A stretch of 49,426 bases of DNA, from assembly GCA_016867495.1 (NCBI GenBank), contig VGJL01000007.1:1-49426 (forward strand). Reading direction: 5' to 3'. Under the pieces are notes generated by a model. The model did no database searches, was not told the origin of the DNA, and was given only the letters and a program-made list of their open reading frames with translations. Below, piece after piece: positions 17,371-24,344 of the stretch (position 1 is the first letter of the stretch; each line of letters opens with the position of its first letter). This DNA comes from Candidatus Eisenbacteria bacterium (GTDB lineage: Bacteria > Eisenbacteria > RBG-16-71-46 > CAIMUX01 > VGJL01). Position numbers and translations under genes: made by a program.

Positions 17371-18153
17371 CTATCGTTCAGCCTCCGGCCTCCTGTGCAC
17401 CAGGGTCGCCGACGCCTGGGCGGTCGGCAGCAAGAGGACCTCCGCCACATCGACATGCGCGGGGCGCGTCGCGCAGAAGAGAACAACCTCCGCGACGTCG
17501 TCGGGCGTGAGCGGCTCAAGCCCCTGGTAGACGCGTCGCGCCCGCGCCTCGTCCCCGTGGAAGCGGACGAGACTGAACTCGGTCTCGACCAGACCGGGAT
17601 CGACGGTCGTCACTCTGATCGGCGTGTCGACGAGGTCCATCCGAAGCCCCGCGGAGAGCGCGCGGACCGCCGCTTTTGTGGCGCAGTAGACATTCCCTCC
17701 GGGATACGACTCGTGGCCCGCGATCGAGCCGATGTTGATGATCTGTCCCCTTCCCCGCCGCAGCATCCCCGGCAGGACGGCGCGGGTGACATGAAGAAGC
17801 CCCTTGATGTTCGTGTCGATCATCTCCGCCCAGTCGTCCGGGCGCCCGTCCTGCAGCTTGTCGAGCCCGCGGCTCAGTCCCGCGTTGTTCACGAGGAGAT
17901 CGATCGAGGACCATGCATCGGGAAGAGCGGCGATCGTCTTCTCGACGGCCAGCTCGTCACGCACGTCGAGGACGAGCAGATGGATCTCCGTCCGGAGTCG
18001 ATCCGCGATCCCCCGCGCCGCTTCCGCGAGCCTCTCGCTCCGGCGCGCGGCGAGCAGGATACGCGCCCCTTCCCGCGCGAACGCTTCGGCGCAGGATCGG
18101 CCGATCCCGCTGCTTGCCCCGGTGATGAAGACCGTCGAGCCTCGGAGCGTCAT
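17371..18153 (-). CDS. Short-chain dehydrogenase (YdfG-type NADP-dependent 3-hydroxy acid dehydrogenase)
   Basis: A 260-aa classical SDR. The nucleotide-binding motif is TGASSGIG (residues 11-18), the NNAG motif is near 88-91, and the active site has Ser in NIGSIAG and YCATK (Tyr and Lys). The AARRSERL stretch fits NADP preference. Best resemblance is to YdfG, which oxidises serine, 3-hydroxyisobutyrate and similar 3-hydroxy acids. It is the first gene of a probable operon with the secreted hydrolase (22-base gap). Confidence 0.9.
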   Translation of the reverse strand: MTLRGSTVFITGASSGIGRSCAEAFAREGARILLAARRSERLAEAARGIADRLRTEIHLLVLDVRDELAVEKTIAALPDAWSSIDLLVNNAGLSRGLDKLQDGRPDDWAEMIDTNIKGLLHVTRAVLPGMLRRGRGQIINIGSIAGHESYPGGNVYCATKAAVRALSAGLRMDLVDTPIRVTTVDPGLVETEFSLVRFHGDEARARRVYQGLEPLTPDDVAEVVLFCATRPAHVDVAEVLLLPTAQASATLVHRRPEAER

Positions 18154-18459
18154 GGCAACCGACTCTAGGTGCCGCCCCCGAAGGGGTCAAGCCGGCAGGA
18201 TGGCCGGCAGAACAGCGCTCCCCGGCTCTCGCAGCGGCGGCGCCATCGCCCCTGGACAGATCGCGGGCGAAGCCCGCCGCGCGGCTTCGCCTCTTCCCGC
18301 CCCGCCTCCCGGCTGCTAAGATCTCCTACTGGATTCCCGAAGGGGAGGCGCGGCCGCCCAAGAGGGCGGGCGGGGCGGAGGGAGCCGTCTGGGCCTGCAG
18401 GGCCCCGCGGCGCGACTGCTCGCTTCTCAGTGGCCGCCAAACCGGTCTAGGAGGGGAAC
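18154..18459. other. Divergent intergenic region with a candidate extended -10 box
   Basis: This 306-base gap separates the SDR (-) and a secreted protein (+). It is very GC-rich. A TGCTAAGAT at 18314-18322 resembles an extended -10 for the + gene, and AGGAGGGG at 18451-18458 is its ribosome binding site. I see no reading frame worth calling. Confidence 0.4.
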
Positions 18460-19068
18460 GTGAACCACAGTATCCATCGAATCTCTGCGTTGTTTCTGGC
18501 CGCCTCGACTCTCATTGTCCCGCTCGCCCTCGCCGAGGAGACGGGAGGACCCGCGGGATCGCTCGCAACACGCACCGTCAACACCATCCCGACCGCCGAC
18601 GGCGCGGTGCAGATCACGATCCCCCCGGGATGGGAGATCAACACCCGCCTCGCCGAGGACTATGTCGTCTTCGCGTTCCTGCATCCAAGCGGCCCGAAGC
18701 TCGGCGATGAGATCCCGGTATGGCTGATCGTCGATCGGTGCCAGCGATACCTCGCCGAGGACTTCGAGAAGCTGCTCAAGCGGGTCCTGCTGCAAGGAGC
18801 CGAGCAAGGATATGTCCTGCGCGAGAGCGCGAGCATACCCACGGCCGACGGCCGCCTCGTCACCAACTGCGCCTTCGAGCCGACCGAGGACGGGACCGAG
18901 CGCGGCCTCGCTCTTCTTCCCTCCGCGAGCGGCGCGATCACCTTCCGCTATCAGTGCGCGTCCGCAGAGGAGTGGAAGGCCCGACGGCCGGAGATCGAGG
19001 GAGTCCTCCGCGGCCTGCGCTTCTTTCCGATGCAGGCGACCAAGGAGGCTCCGGCCCCGGAGAAGTGA
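18460..19068 (+). CDS. Secreted protein of unknown function
   Basis: A 202-aa protein. A GTG start at 18460 follows AGGAGGGGAAC. The signal peptide (about 1-25) ends at ALAEE. The mature part is a compact alpha/beta domain with ITIPPGWEIN near 53-62, a pattern seen in PsbP-like or DUF1795-like exported proteins, then WLIVDRC, and a last helix EEWKARRPEIEGVLRGLRFF. Two cysteines near the middle and one near 170 could form a disulfide. The family hint is weak. Confidence 0.65.
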   Translation: MNHSIHRISALFLAASTLIVPLALAEETGGPAGSLATRTVNTIPTADGAVQITIPPGWEINTRLAEDYVVFAFLHPSGPKLGDEIPVWLIVDRCQRYLAEDFEKLLKRVLLQGAEQGYVLRESASIPTADGRLVTNCAFEPTEDGTERGLALLPSASGAITFRYQCASAEEWKARRPEIEGVLRGLRFFPMQATKEAPAPEK

Positions 19069-19102
19069 AGCTCCGCGCCGGCTGTGGAGGCGCGCCGCCA
19101 GG

Positions 19103-19120
19103 TCCCCCGGAGGCGGGGGA
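19103..19120. terminator. Bidirectional hairpin between convergent genes
   Basis: TCCCCC (19103-19108) pairs with GGGGGA (19115-19120) across a 6-base loop. It lies immediately after the stop of the Wzi-like gene (-) and 35 bases after the stop of the secreted protein gene (+). There is no U-tract on either strand. Confidence 0.35.
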
Positions 19121-19121
19121 G

Positions 19122-20759
19122 CTAGAGTCTGATGGAGGCGAGGAGCGAGAAGCCGATCGTCTTGGCGCGCCCTCCGCCGGGGCGGTTCCCCGGATGGCGC
19201 ACGAGGCTTCCCCGCGTGAGCAAGCTCACGCTCACGTTGTCGCGAGGATCCCAACTCCACCGGAGCGACGCTCCCCGCTCCCGCTCGACAGGCCCGCTGA
19301 CCGTGAGCGCCCGCCTCGTCGGACTCGTCACTGCCGCCAGGCTCTCCGACCAGGCCTCTCCCAGATCTCCGGCGCCCCGGTTGGCGTAGAGGAGCCCGAT
19401 CTCGATTCTCAGGTCTCTCCCCGCGTAACGCCCCAAGCGAAGGCGAATCGCTTCCTGATCGGGCCCGTCCCGTTCGCCGATTCCTCTGCCTTGGTGGATC
19501 CAGCCGAGATCCCCATCGTGTCCGTAGTAGACGCCGTAGGCATACCGCGAGATCTTCGCGGCCTCGAGGCCGACATCGATGGGCGCGCCTCCGACGGACG
19601 GCATGAAGGCGACGCCGATCCGAAATCCGACGCGGGCGGGCGCCTTGCCGCTCGCGGCCGGCAAGTCGTCGACGAGAAGCTCCGCATAGGCCAGGCTCCG
19701 CGCGGCCGGCCTCCAGCAGACGTCGGCGCCGGCGAGGACATTGTTGCGCTGGCGCATCCTGAGCGAATCGACCGCCGAGTCCTGCCAGTCGAGCCTCTGG
19801 ACGAGCGTATAGGGAAGCAGACCGAGCAGGTAGAGAGGGTGATCGAAGCCTCCATAGAAGCGGACCCCCTCGAAGATCGCGACGCGCAGGTCGGGGCCGA
19901 GGGGAACCTCCAGTCTGTGGGCGGCGATCCCGCGCTCCTCGGCAACATTGAGGCTGCCGGAGAAGGATCGAAAACGGATTCCCGCCGGGAGCGAGAGATC
20001 GTACTCCAGGAAGTTGATCGGGGCCGACGCGCCGTCGAGGAGGAGAGCGGAGCCCCAGCCGGGCCCCCAGCGGTGTCTGCCTCGGGCGAGACGCGCCCAG
20101 AATCCGTCCGCCGCGACCGCTGCGCTCGCTTCATCGAGGAAGTACAGGATGTCCGTTCCCGCGACGAGCGGGTCGCCGAAGGAGCGTCCCTCGCGGATCT
20201 TGCCGACAAAGATCTCCCCCTGCAGGGCGACCGTCCGTCCAAGCAGGAAGACGCCGTAGATTCCGGCGCGCGTCGAGTCGCCGATTGTCTGCAGGCCGTC
20301 CCTGCTCCTGCCGTGCAGAGAAAAGGCGCCTCCCAACCTCAACTCGCTGGAGGCTCCATCGAGGGCGAGGCTGTTCTGAGGATGCGGCCGCTCCGCGAGC
20401 AGGATCGCGGGTGGAGTCTCCCTGTGCCGAGGCCTCTCTCCAAGCCTTCGCAGCTCCCTCGAGAACCGCCGGTCGAGACGAGCGAAAGGAATCTCAGAGG
20501 CGGCGGAAGCGACCGGTCCGGCGCGCGAGGCGCCGGCGATCCATCGCGCGGCTTCTCCCCGGGGGATCGGCCGCATGGAGGAGATCCCCGCCGGCATAGC
20601 GCCGGAGAGCTCGAGCAGGTAGAGATCTTCCCAAGCCGCGTCGCCGGCGTTCAGGATCTCGGGGGCGAGGCGATCGCCCCGCGCTCCGGCGGCGAGCAGG
20701 CCGAACAGAGCCGCAAGGAAACCTGCCGATAAGGCGCTTCTTCGAGAGGCCAACGCCAT
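19122..20759 (-). CDS. Capsule-assembly Wzi-family outer-membrane protein
   Basis: A 545-aa exported protein that should form an outer-membrane beta barrel. Signal peptide about 1-28. An N-terminal helical part carries ISSMRPIPRGEAARW. The barrel shows the Wzi-type signatures RHRWGPGWGSALLLD, AAHRLEVPLGP, FYGGFDHPLYLLGLLPYTL, NNVLAGADVCWRP and YAELLVDD. In E. coli Wzi binds group 1 capsule at the surface; no capsule synthesis genes are next to this one, so here it may serve another surface polysaccharide. The ATG at 20759 is chosen because it starts the signal peptide; the frame extends upstream without function. Confidence 0.8.
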   Translation of the reverse strand: MALASRRSALSAGFLAALFGLLAAGARGDRLAPEILNAGDAAWEDLYLLELSGAMPAGISSMRPIPRGEAARWIAGASRAGPVASAASEIPFARLDRRFSRELRRLGERPRHRETPPAILLAERPHPQNSLALDGASSELRLGGAFSLHGRSRDGLQTIGDSTRAGIYGVFLLGRTVALQGEIFVGKIREGRSFGDPLVAGTDILYFLDEASAAVAADGFWARLARGRHRWGPGWGSALLLDGASAPINFLEYDLSLPAGIRFRSFSGSLNVAEERGIAAHRLEVPLGPDLRVAIFEGVRFYGGFDHPLYLLGLLPYTLVQRLDWQDSAVDSLRMRQRNNVLAGADVCWRPAARSLAYAELLVDDLPAASGKAPARVGFRIGVAFMPSVGGAPIDVGLEAAKISRYAYGVYYGHDGDLGWIHQGRGIGERDGPDQEAIRLRLGRYAGRDLRIEIGLLYANRGAGDLGEAWSESLAAVTSPTRRALTVSGPVERERGASLRWSWDPRDNVSVSLLTRGSLVRHPGNRPGGGRAKTIGFSLLASIRL

Positions 20760-20864
20760 CACGACGGCAGTCTCGGTCCGATGCGCCCCGTTTGGAAGGG
20801 GAATCTCGCCCACGACCGCTCGATCCTCCTTGCTCCGCCCGCGTTCGCCCGCAAGAATCGCCCC

Positions 20865-21650
20865 ATGGTTGCCGCGCTGCCATGGGTCCTGCTCGCCACG
20901 ACGCTCCTGCAGAGCGCCGCCGGCAGGCAGGTCCCGCCGGAGGCAGTCCCTCCGGCGCCGGGAGTGCGCGATCCCGTCTTCGCCTACCTGATAGGCATGA
21001 TCGATATGCGCCTCCATGGGACGATCGATTCCGAGACGCTCGCGGGGGCCATCGGGCGCTCCGGGAATCCAAGCGTTCTCCCCTACGATCGTCTGGCGAC
21101 CCTGAGCCGACTCCCGGAGGAGGAAGCGCGGACCAACCGGATCGATCTCTCCTTTCGCAAGCCGCTGCGCATCCCCGTTCCGTACCGGATCCTCGGGTAC
21201 GCGCCCGGCAGCTTCCGCGCGTCGCGGCGCGTCGAGCTGCGGGAGTGGGATCTGGGCGGGATCGTCCTGCGCCACGACGATCCCTCGGGTCCGGTCGATC
21301 TCCACCTCTCCGACGTCCATCTCTTCGGCATCCTCGAGGGAGAAGTCCTCGTGGACGTGGATGGCTGGCTCGACTCGCTCCTCGGCGGGCGCCTCGACGA
21401 CACGCGCATCACGGGCCTCGTCCTCTTCCGCCACGCGGGCGAGCTCTGGGGGATGGCGGTCGGTTACAACCGCGCATGGAAGGGGCGGTCGGGGCTCTTC
21501 AGCTTCAAGGAGGACCGGATCCGCTTCCCCAGCCCGCCGCAGATGAAGACGACGGCCTGGAAGATGCGCCAGATCCTCGAGGGGCTCGAGCCGTCCCTGC
21601 GCCCGGACAGTCTCCGCGCCTCGACTCTCCGCGACGCCTCGCGGGGCTGA
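20865..21650 (+). CDS. Secreted hypothetical protein
   Basis: A 261-aa protein that I do not recognise. The ATG at 20865 starts a short signal peptide (MVAALPWVLLATTLLQSAAG), which favours it over the upstream start at 20781. The mature part is soluble and mixed alpha/beta, with repeated LxxWDLGGIVLRH and VDLHLSDVHLFGILEG segments around 150-180 that suggest a beta sheet. No cysteines or known catalytic motifs are evident. It diverges from the Wzi-like gene (105-base gap) and ends just before a strong terminator. Confidence 0.65.
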   Translation: MVAALPWVLLATTLLQSAAGRQVPPEAVPPAPGVRDPVFAYLIGMIDMRLHGTIDSETLAGAIGRSGNPSVLPYDRLATLSRLPEEEARTNRIDLSFRKPLRIPVPYRILGYAPGSFRASRRVELREWDLGGIVLRHDDPSGPVDLHLSDVHLFGILEGEVLVDVDGWLDSLLGGRLDDTRITGLVLFRHAGELWGMAVGYNRAWKGRSGLFSFKEDRIRFPSPPQMKTTAWKMRQILEGLEPSLRPDSLRASTLRDASRG

Positions 21651-21656
21651 AATTAA

Positions 21657-21685
21657 GAGATCCGGGGCGCGAGGCCCCGGATCTC
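21657..21685. terminator. Perfect 12-bp stem terminator between convergent genes
   Basis: GAGATCCGGGGC (21657-21668) pairs perfectly with GCCCCGGATCTC (21674-21685) around a 5-base loop. On the minus strand the stem is followed by TTAATTT, so it best serves the gene at 21713-22603; it can also block read-through from the + strand gene ending at 21650. Confidence 0.8.
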
Positions 21686-21712
21686 AGGCATGACCAGACT
21701 GAGCGGTTCGGC

Positions 21713-22603
21713 TTACCTGTAGTTCGCCTTGATCTTGCCCCAAGTGGTCGACTCGGTCGCGATCGGCGGCTCACCCCAGTAGATGACCCACGCCGAATCC
21801 CAAGTCGCCCAGCCGGGCACGATGATCGAGACACCGGTCCAGTTCGTGGCCGGATCGTTCCAGGTGTCCCACCAACTGGCCTCGCACACACTGATCCCGA
21901 GGCCCGGATACATCCGGTGGAACCACTGGGTTACGCCGGTGTCTACCGCAGGCGTGCCCGGATCGTCATAGAGATCGAAGTCGAAGTCGGCCGTGACGCT
22001 TGTCCAGTACCACTTGTCGAGGACCGGGAAGAACGCCGGGTGCAGGTAGATGCACGCGCCCTCATGCCGAGCCATACCAGTGGTGATATCGACCGTGGTG
22101 AACTGGCCCGTGGGAACGTACTCGTTGTAAACGATCGTTCCGATGGCGCCCTCGCCGGCGATCGTACCATCCGGACACCAAGGATACATCCCGCCCATGT
22201 CGACCGCCTCATAGAACTTCACGCAGAAGCCATGGAGGCCGCCGACATTGTGGCGGTATGCCCAACCGGAGAGGTTGTAGCGCGCCCACAGCTTGATGGC
22301 CGTGATCGGACGCTCCTCGTAGCAGATCCAGTCGTCGGCGCCCCGGCGGCCGTCAGCGGGGAAATCCCCGGCATTGATGGCGTTCACGAAGCAGCCGCCG
22401 CTGTACGCGGTGGAGCTGGGGGGGGTGTACTCGTCGTACATTCCCGTGTCCCAGTAGACAGTGATGTCGCCAGCGCAATCGAAGCGCCCACCGGTACCGC
22501 CAGCGGGGATACCGTCGTTCACATCGAATGTCGCGACGTCTGCAAACGCGGGAAGGGTCAGGGCTAGGAGACCCACAGCCGCAATAGCAAAGACCTTACG
22601 CAT
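21713..22603 (-). CDS. Secreted protein with C-terminal TWGKIKANYR tag, function unknown
   Basis: A 296-aa exported protein with signal peptide MRKVFAIAAVGLLALTLPAFA. The mature part is rich in aromatic residues, glycine and aspartate with scattered cysteines, and looks like a beta-sandwich surface protein. I know no matching family. The last ten residues, TWGKIKANYR, match the ends of the two cysteine-rich proteins at 31373 and 31941. The gene has the best promoter in the window (TTGACA, 16 bases, TATTAT), a leader of about 150 bases, a GGGAGGAG ribosome binding site and a perfect terminator, so it is probably well expressed as a single gene. Confidence 0.75.
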   Translation of the reverse strand: MRKVFAIAAVGLLALTLPAFADVATFDVNDGIPAGGTGGRFDCAGDITVYWDTGMYDEYTPPSSTAYSGGCFVNAINAGDFPADGRRGADDWICYEERPITAIKLWARYNLSGWAYRHNVGGLHGFCVKFYEAVDMGGMYPWCPDGTIAGEGAIGTIVYNEYVPTGQFTTVDITTGMARHEGACIYLHPAFFPVLDKWYWTSVTADFDFDLYDDPGTPAVDTGVTQWFHRMYPGLGISVCEASWWDTWNDPATNWTGVSIIVPGWATWDSAWVIYWGEPPIATESTTWGKIKANYR

Positions 22604-22907
22604 TGGCTCCTCCCTACGCGGGGTAAGTATTGAACAACTAGAAAGTCCATGGACTCAACGAGCCGCGCCCGGAACCCGCCGTGATCCCACGGACCTGCTC
22701 TTCCGACCCGAGAAAGGGACGTGCAATCCCGAGCCGCGTTGCAGGTCTTGGCTTGGCTACGGAATATAATACCACGTTTCCCCCTTCTGTCAATGGGCTT
22801 ATCGGTGCGGGAGAGCGCCTTCTTTAGGAAACTTGACCCTTGGCGGCCCCGAGTCTAGCCTCCTTTGCAGGGATGGAATCGACTCACTCCAGGGAGGTTC
22901 TAGGATC
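22604..22907. other. Divergent intergenic region with AT-rich promoter island
   Basis: A 304-base gap between the tagged secreted protein (-) and the YtxH gene (+). It is clearly less GC-rich than its surroundings around 22757-22800, where the promoter lies. The part from 22604 to about 22760 would be the leader of the minus gene. No reading frame stands out. Confidence 0.6.
22766..22793 (-). promoter_or_regulatory. Sigma-70-type promoter for the tagged secreted protein gene
   Basis: On the minus strand TTGACA (22793-22788) is followed after 16 bases by TATTAT (22771-22766). This is a perfect -35 and a one-mismatch -10. Transcription would start near 22760, giving a leader of about 155 bases. 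A TATAAT on the + strand at 22765-22770 has no matching -35. Confidence 0.75.
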
Positions 22908-23210
22908 ATGTCCGACAGAAGTTCGAGCGGCGACAAGCTGGCCTATCTGCTTATAGGAGCTGGAATTGGAGCGACGCTAGCCCTGTTGTTCGCTCCCAAG
23001 TCCGGCCGGGAGCTCCGGCGGGACATCGCCGGCGTGACGCGCAAGACCTACCACAAGGGGGAGGAGCTCGCGCATAGCGTCGGCGACAAGGTCTCGGAAG
23101 GATTGGGGCGCGTCCGGGAGACGGCGGAAAAGGAGAAGGGCAAAATCGCCGCCGCCATCGAGGCCGGCAAGCAGGCCTACCGTGAGGAGCGCCAGAGGGG
23201 CGATTCCTAG
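22908..23210 (+). CDS. YtxH-domain membrane-anchored protein
   Basis: A 100-aa protein of the YtxH (gas-vesicle-protein-like) family. A single N-terminal membrane segment (about 10-30: LAYLLIGAGIGATLALLFAP) is followed by the family signature KSGRELR, then a long amphipathic charged helix. Such proteins are often stress-induced and may shape or stabilise membranes. The ATG follows an AGGGAGG site. It begins an operon with a DUF948-like gene and a DUF2058 gene. Confidence 0.88.
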   Translation: MSDRSSSGDKLAYLLIGAGIGATLALLFAPKSGRELRRDIAGVTRKTYHKGEELAHSVGDKVSEGLGRVRETAEKEKGKIAAAIEAGKQAYREERQRGDS

Positions 23211-23294
23211 AGCCTGTCTCCACCGGGCCTTTGAGGCCAGCGGTGGCCATCGGCAGGGTTCTCCGGGCGGGAGCCGGCCGAGCAGGAGGTTCCC

Positions 23295-23822
23295 ATGTCG
23301 GCCTTCGAGATCGTTCTCGCCTCTGCGATCATCATCGCCGCGGCTCTTCAGGTCGTCGTCCTCTTCTTCCTCTATCGGGTCGTCGCGCGACTCGCCGAGC
23401 GAACGGAGAAGCTCCTGTCGACTCTCGAGCCCGAGCTGGATGACTTGGCGGTCGGCATCCGCGCCATCCGGCGGGCGGTCGAGTTCTCGACGACCGAGAT
23501 CCAGTCGACCCTCGCGGCCGTCCGCGCGACCACCGACGAGCTGACGGCCATCGCGACGGAGCAGGGGCAGGAGATCGCCCGCGTGGTCGGGAAGGCCTCC
23601 GCCGCGGCCGAACGGCAGGTCGCCGAAGTCGACCAGGCCCTGGACCGCGCGCGGGAGCATGTCGCCGAGATCGGCGATCAGTTCGACCGGGTCATCCTTG
23701 AGCCGGCCCGCAACATCCTCGCCGTCGCTTACGGCGTCCGTCGCGCCGTCGGGTATCTCATCGCGCCGCGTCGCGGGCGCGAGGAGCCTCATGGGGAAGG
23801 ACCGGATGTCGGATCTCCGTGA
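23295..23822 (+). CDS. DUF948-like membrane-anchored coiled-coil protein
   Basis: A 175-aa protein with an N-terminal transmembrane helix (about 5-27) and a long alpha-helical coiled coil of heptads such as LAERTEKLLSTLEPELDDL and VRATTDELTAIATEQGQEI. This architecture matches DUF948 general-stress-type proteins, which commonly sit beside YtxH genes. The C-terminus is basic. The ATG follows AGGAGGT with ideal spacing. It overlaps the next gene by 17 bases. Confidence 0.75.
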   Translation: MSAFEIVLASAIIIAAALQVVVLFFLYRVVARLAERTEKLLSTLEPELDDLAVGIRAIRRAVEFSTTEIQSTLAAVRATTDELTAIATEQGQEIARVVGKASAAAERQVAEVDQALDRAREHVAEIGDQFDRVILEPARNILAVAYGVRRAVGYLIAPRRGREEPHGEGPDVGSP

Positions 23823-24330
23823 GCAGCTCCGCAAAGCGGGCCTCGTCTCCGGCAAACAGGTCAAGCAAGCGAAGCACCAGGATCGACTCCATGCGAGCGA
23901 GGTCGGACACGCCGGGCTGCAGGCCGAGCGCGAGGAGCGCGAGCGGAGGCAGCGCGAAGAGGTCGCGGCGCAGAGACAGGCCGACCGCGCGCGGGGGGAG
24001 GAGCGCCGCAGCCGAGAGCGCGAGGAGGCCGGCCGCCAGAGAGTCGCGCAGCTGATCCGCGGCGGATGGCTGCGGGAGGCGACGGCCGGGGCGCGCAGGT
24101 TCTTCTTCGTGACTCCGGCCGGGAAGATCAGCTTCCTCGATCTGACGGAAGTCGCCCTGCGCCGGCTCGCGAGCGGATCGGCCGCGATCGTCGCCACGCG
24201 GGGGCATGTGCGCGGGGACTTCTGCGTCGTCGCCGACCGGGCGGCGGAGGATCTGGCCGGACTCGAGCCCGGGATCGTCTGCTTCTGGAACCGCGGCTCA
24301 GACAGATCGGCTCCCGCCGCCGGGGAGTAG
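23806..24330 (+). CDS. DUF2058 (YaiL-like) protein
   Basis: A 174-aa cytosolic protein. It starts MSDLREQLRKAGLVS, the DUF2058 opening, continues with a very charged helix of Glu/Arg/Gln (about 30-85), and ends with a small domain (RRFFFVTPAGKISFLDLT...AAIVATRG). E. coli YaiL is about the same length and is a nucleoprotein/polynucleotide-associated protein by annotation only. ATG 23806 gives the family start; ATG 23791, after GAGGAG, is also possible. It is the third gene of the YtxH/DUF948-like/DUF2058 operon and ends 14 bases from the convergent pnp stop. Confidence 0.8.
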   Translation: MSDLREQLRKAGLVSGKQVKQAKHQDRLHASEVGHAGLQAEREERERRQREEVAAQRQADRARGEERRSREREEAGRQRVAQLIRGGWLREATAGARRFFFVTPAGKISFLDLTEVALRRLASGSAAIVATRGHVRGDFCVVADRAAEDLAGLEPGIVCFWNRGSDRSAPAAGE

Positions 24331-24344
24331 TACGGCCGGGAGCG

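Noticed and set aside
18255-18275. GCGGGC/GCCCGC hairpin in the 18154-18459 gap as a regulatory RNA
   Set aside because: A 6-bp stem is expected by chance at this GC content, and nothing else supports an RNA gene.
20760-21434. N-terminal extension of the Wzi-like frame by 225 codons
   Set aside because: The signal peptide starts at 20759, and the extension runs through the coding region of a + strand gene.
22765-22770. Perfect TATAAT on the + strand as a promoter for the YtxH gene
   Set aside because: No -35 lies at 16-18 bases; it is largely the reverse complement of the minus-strand -10 region.
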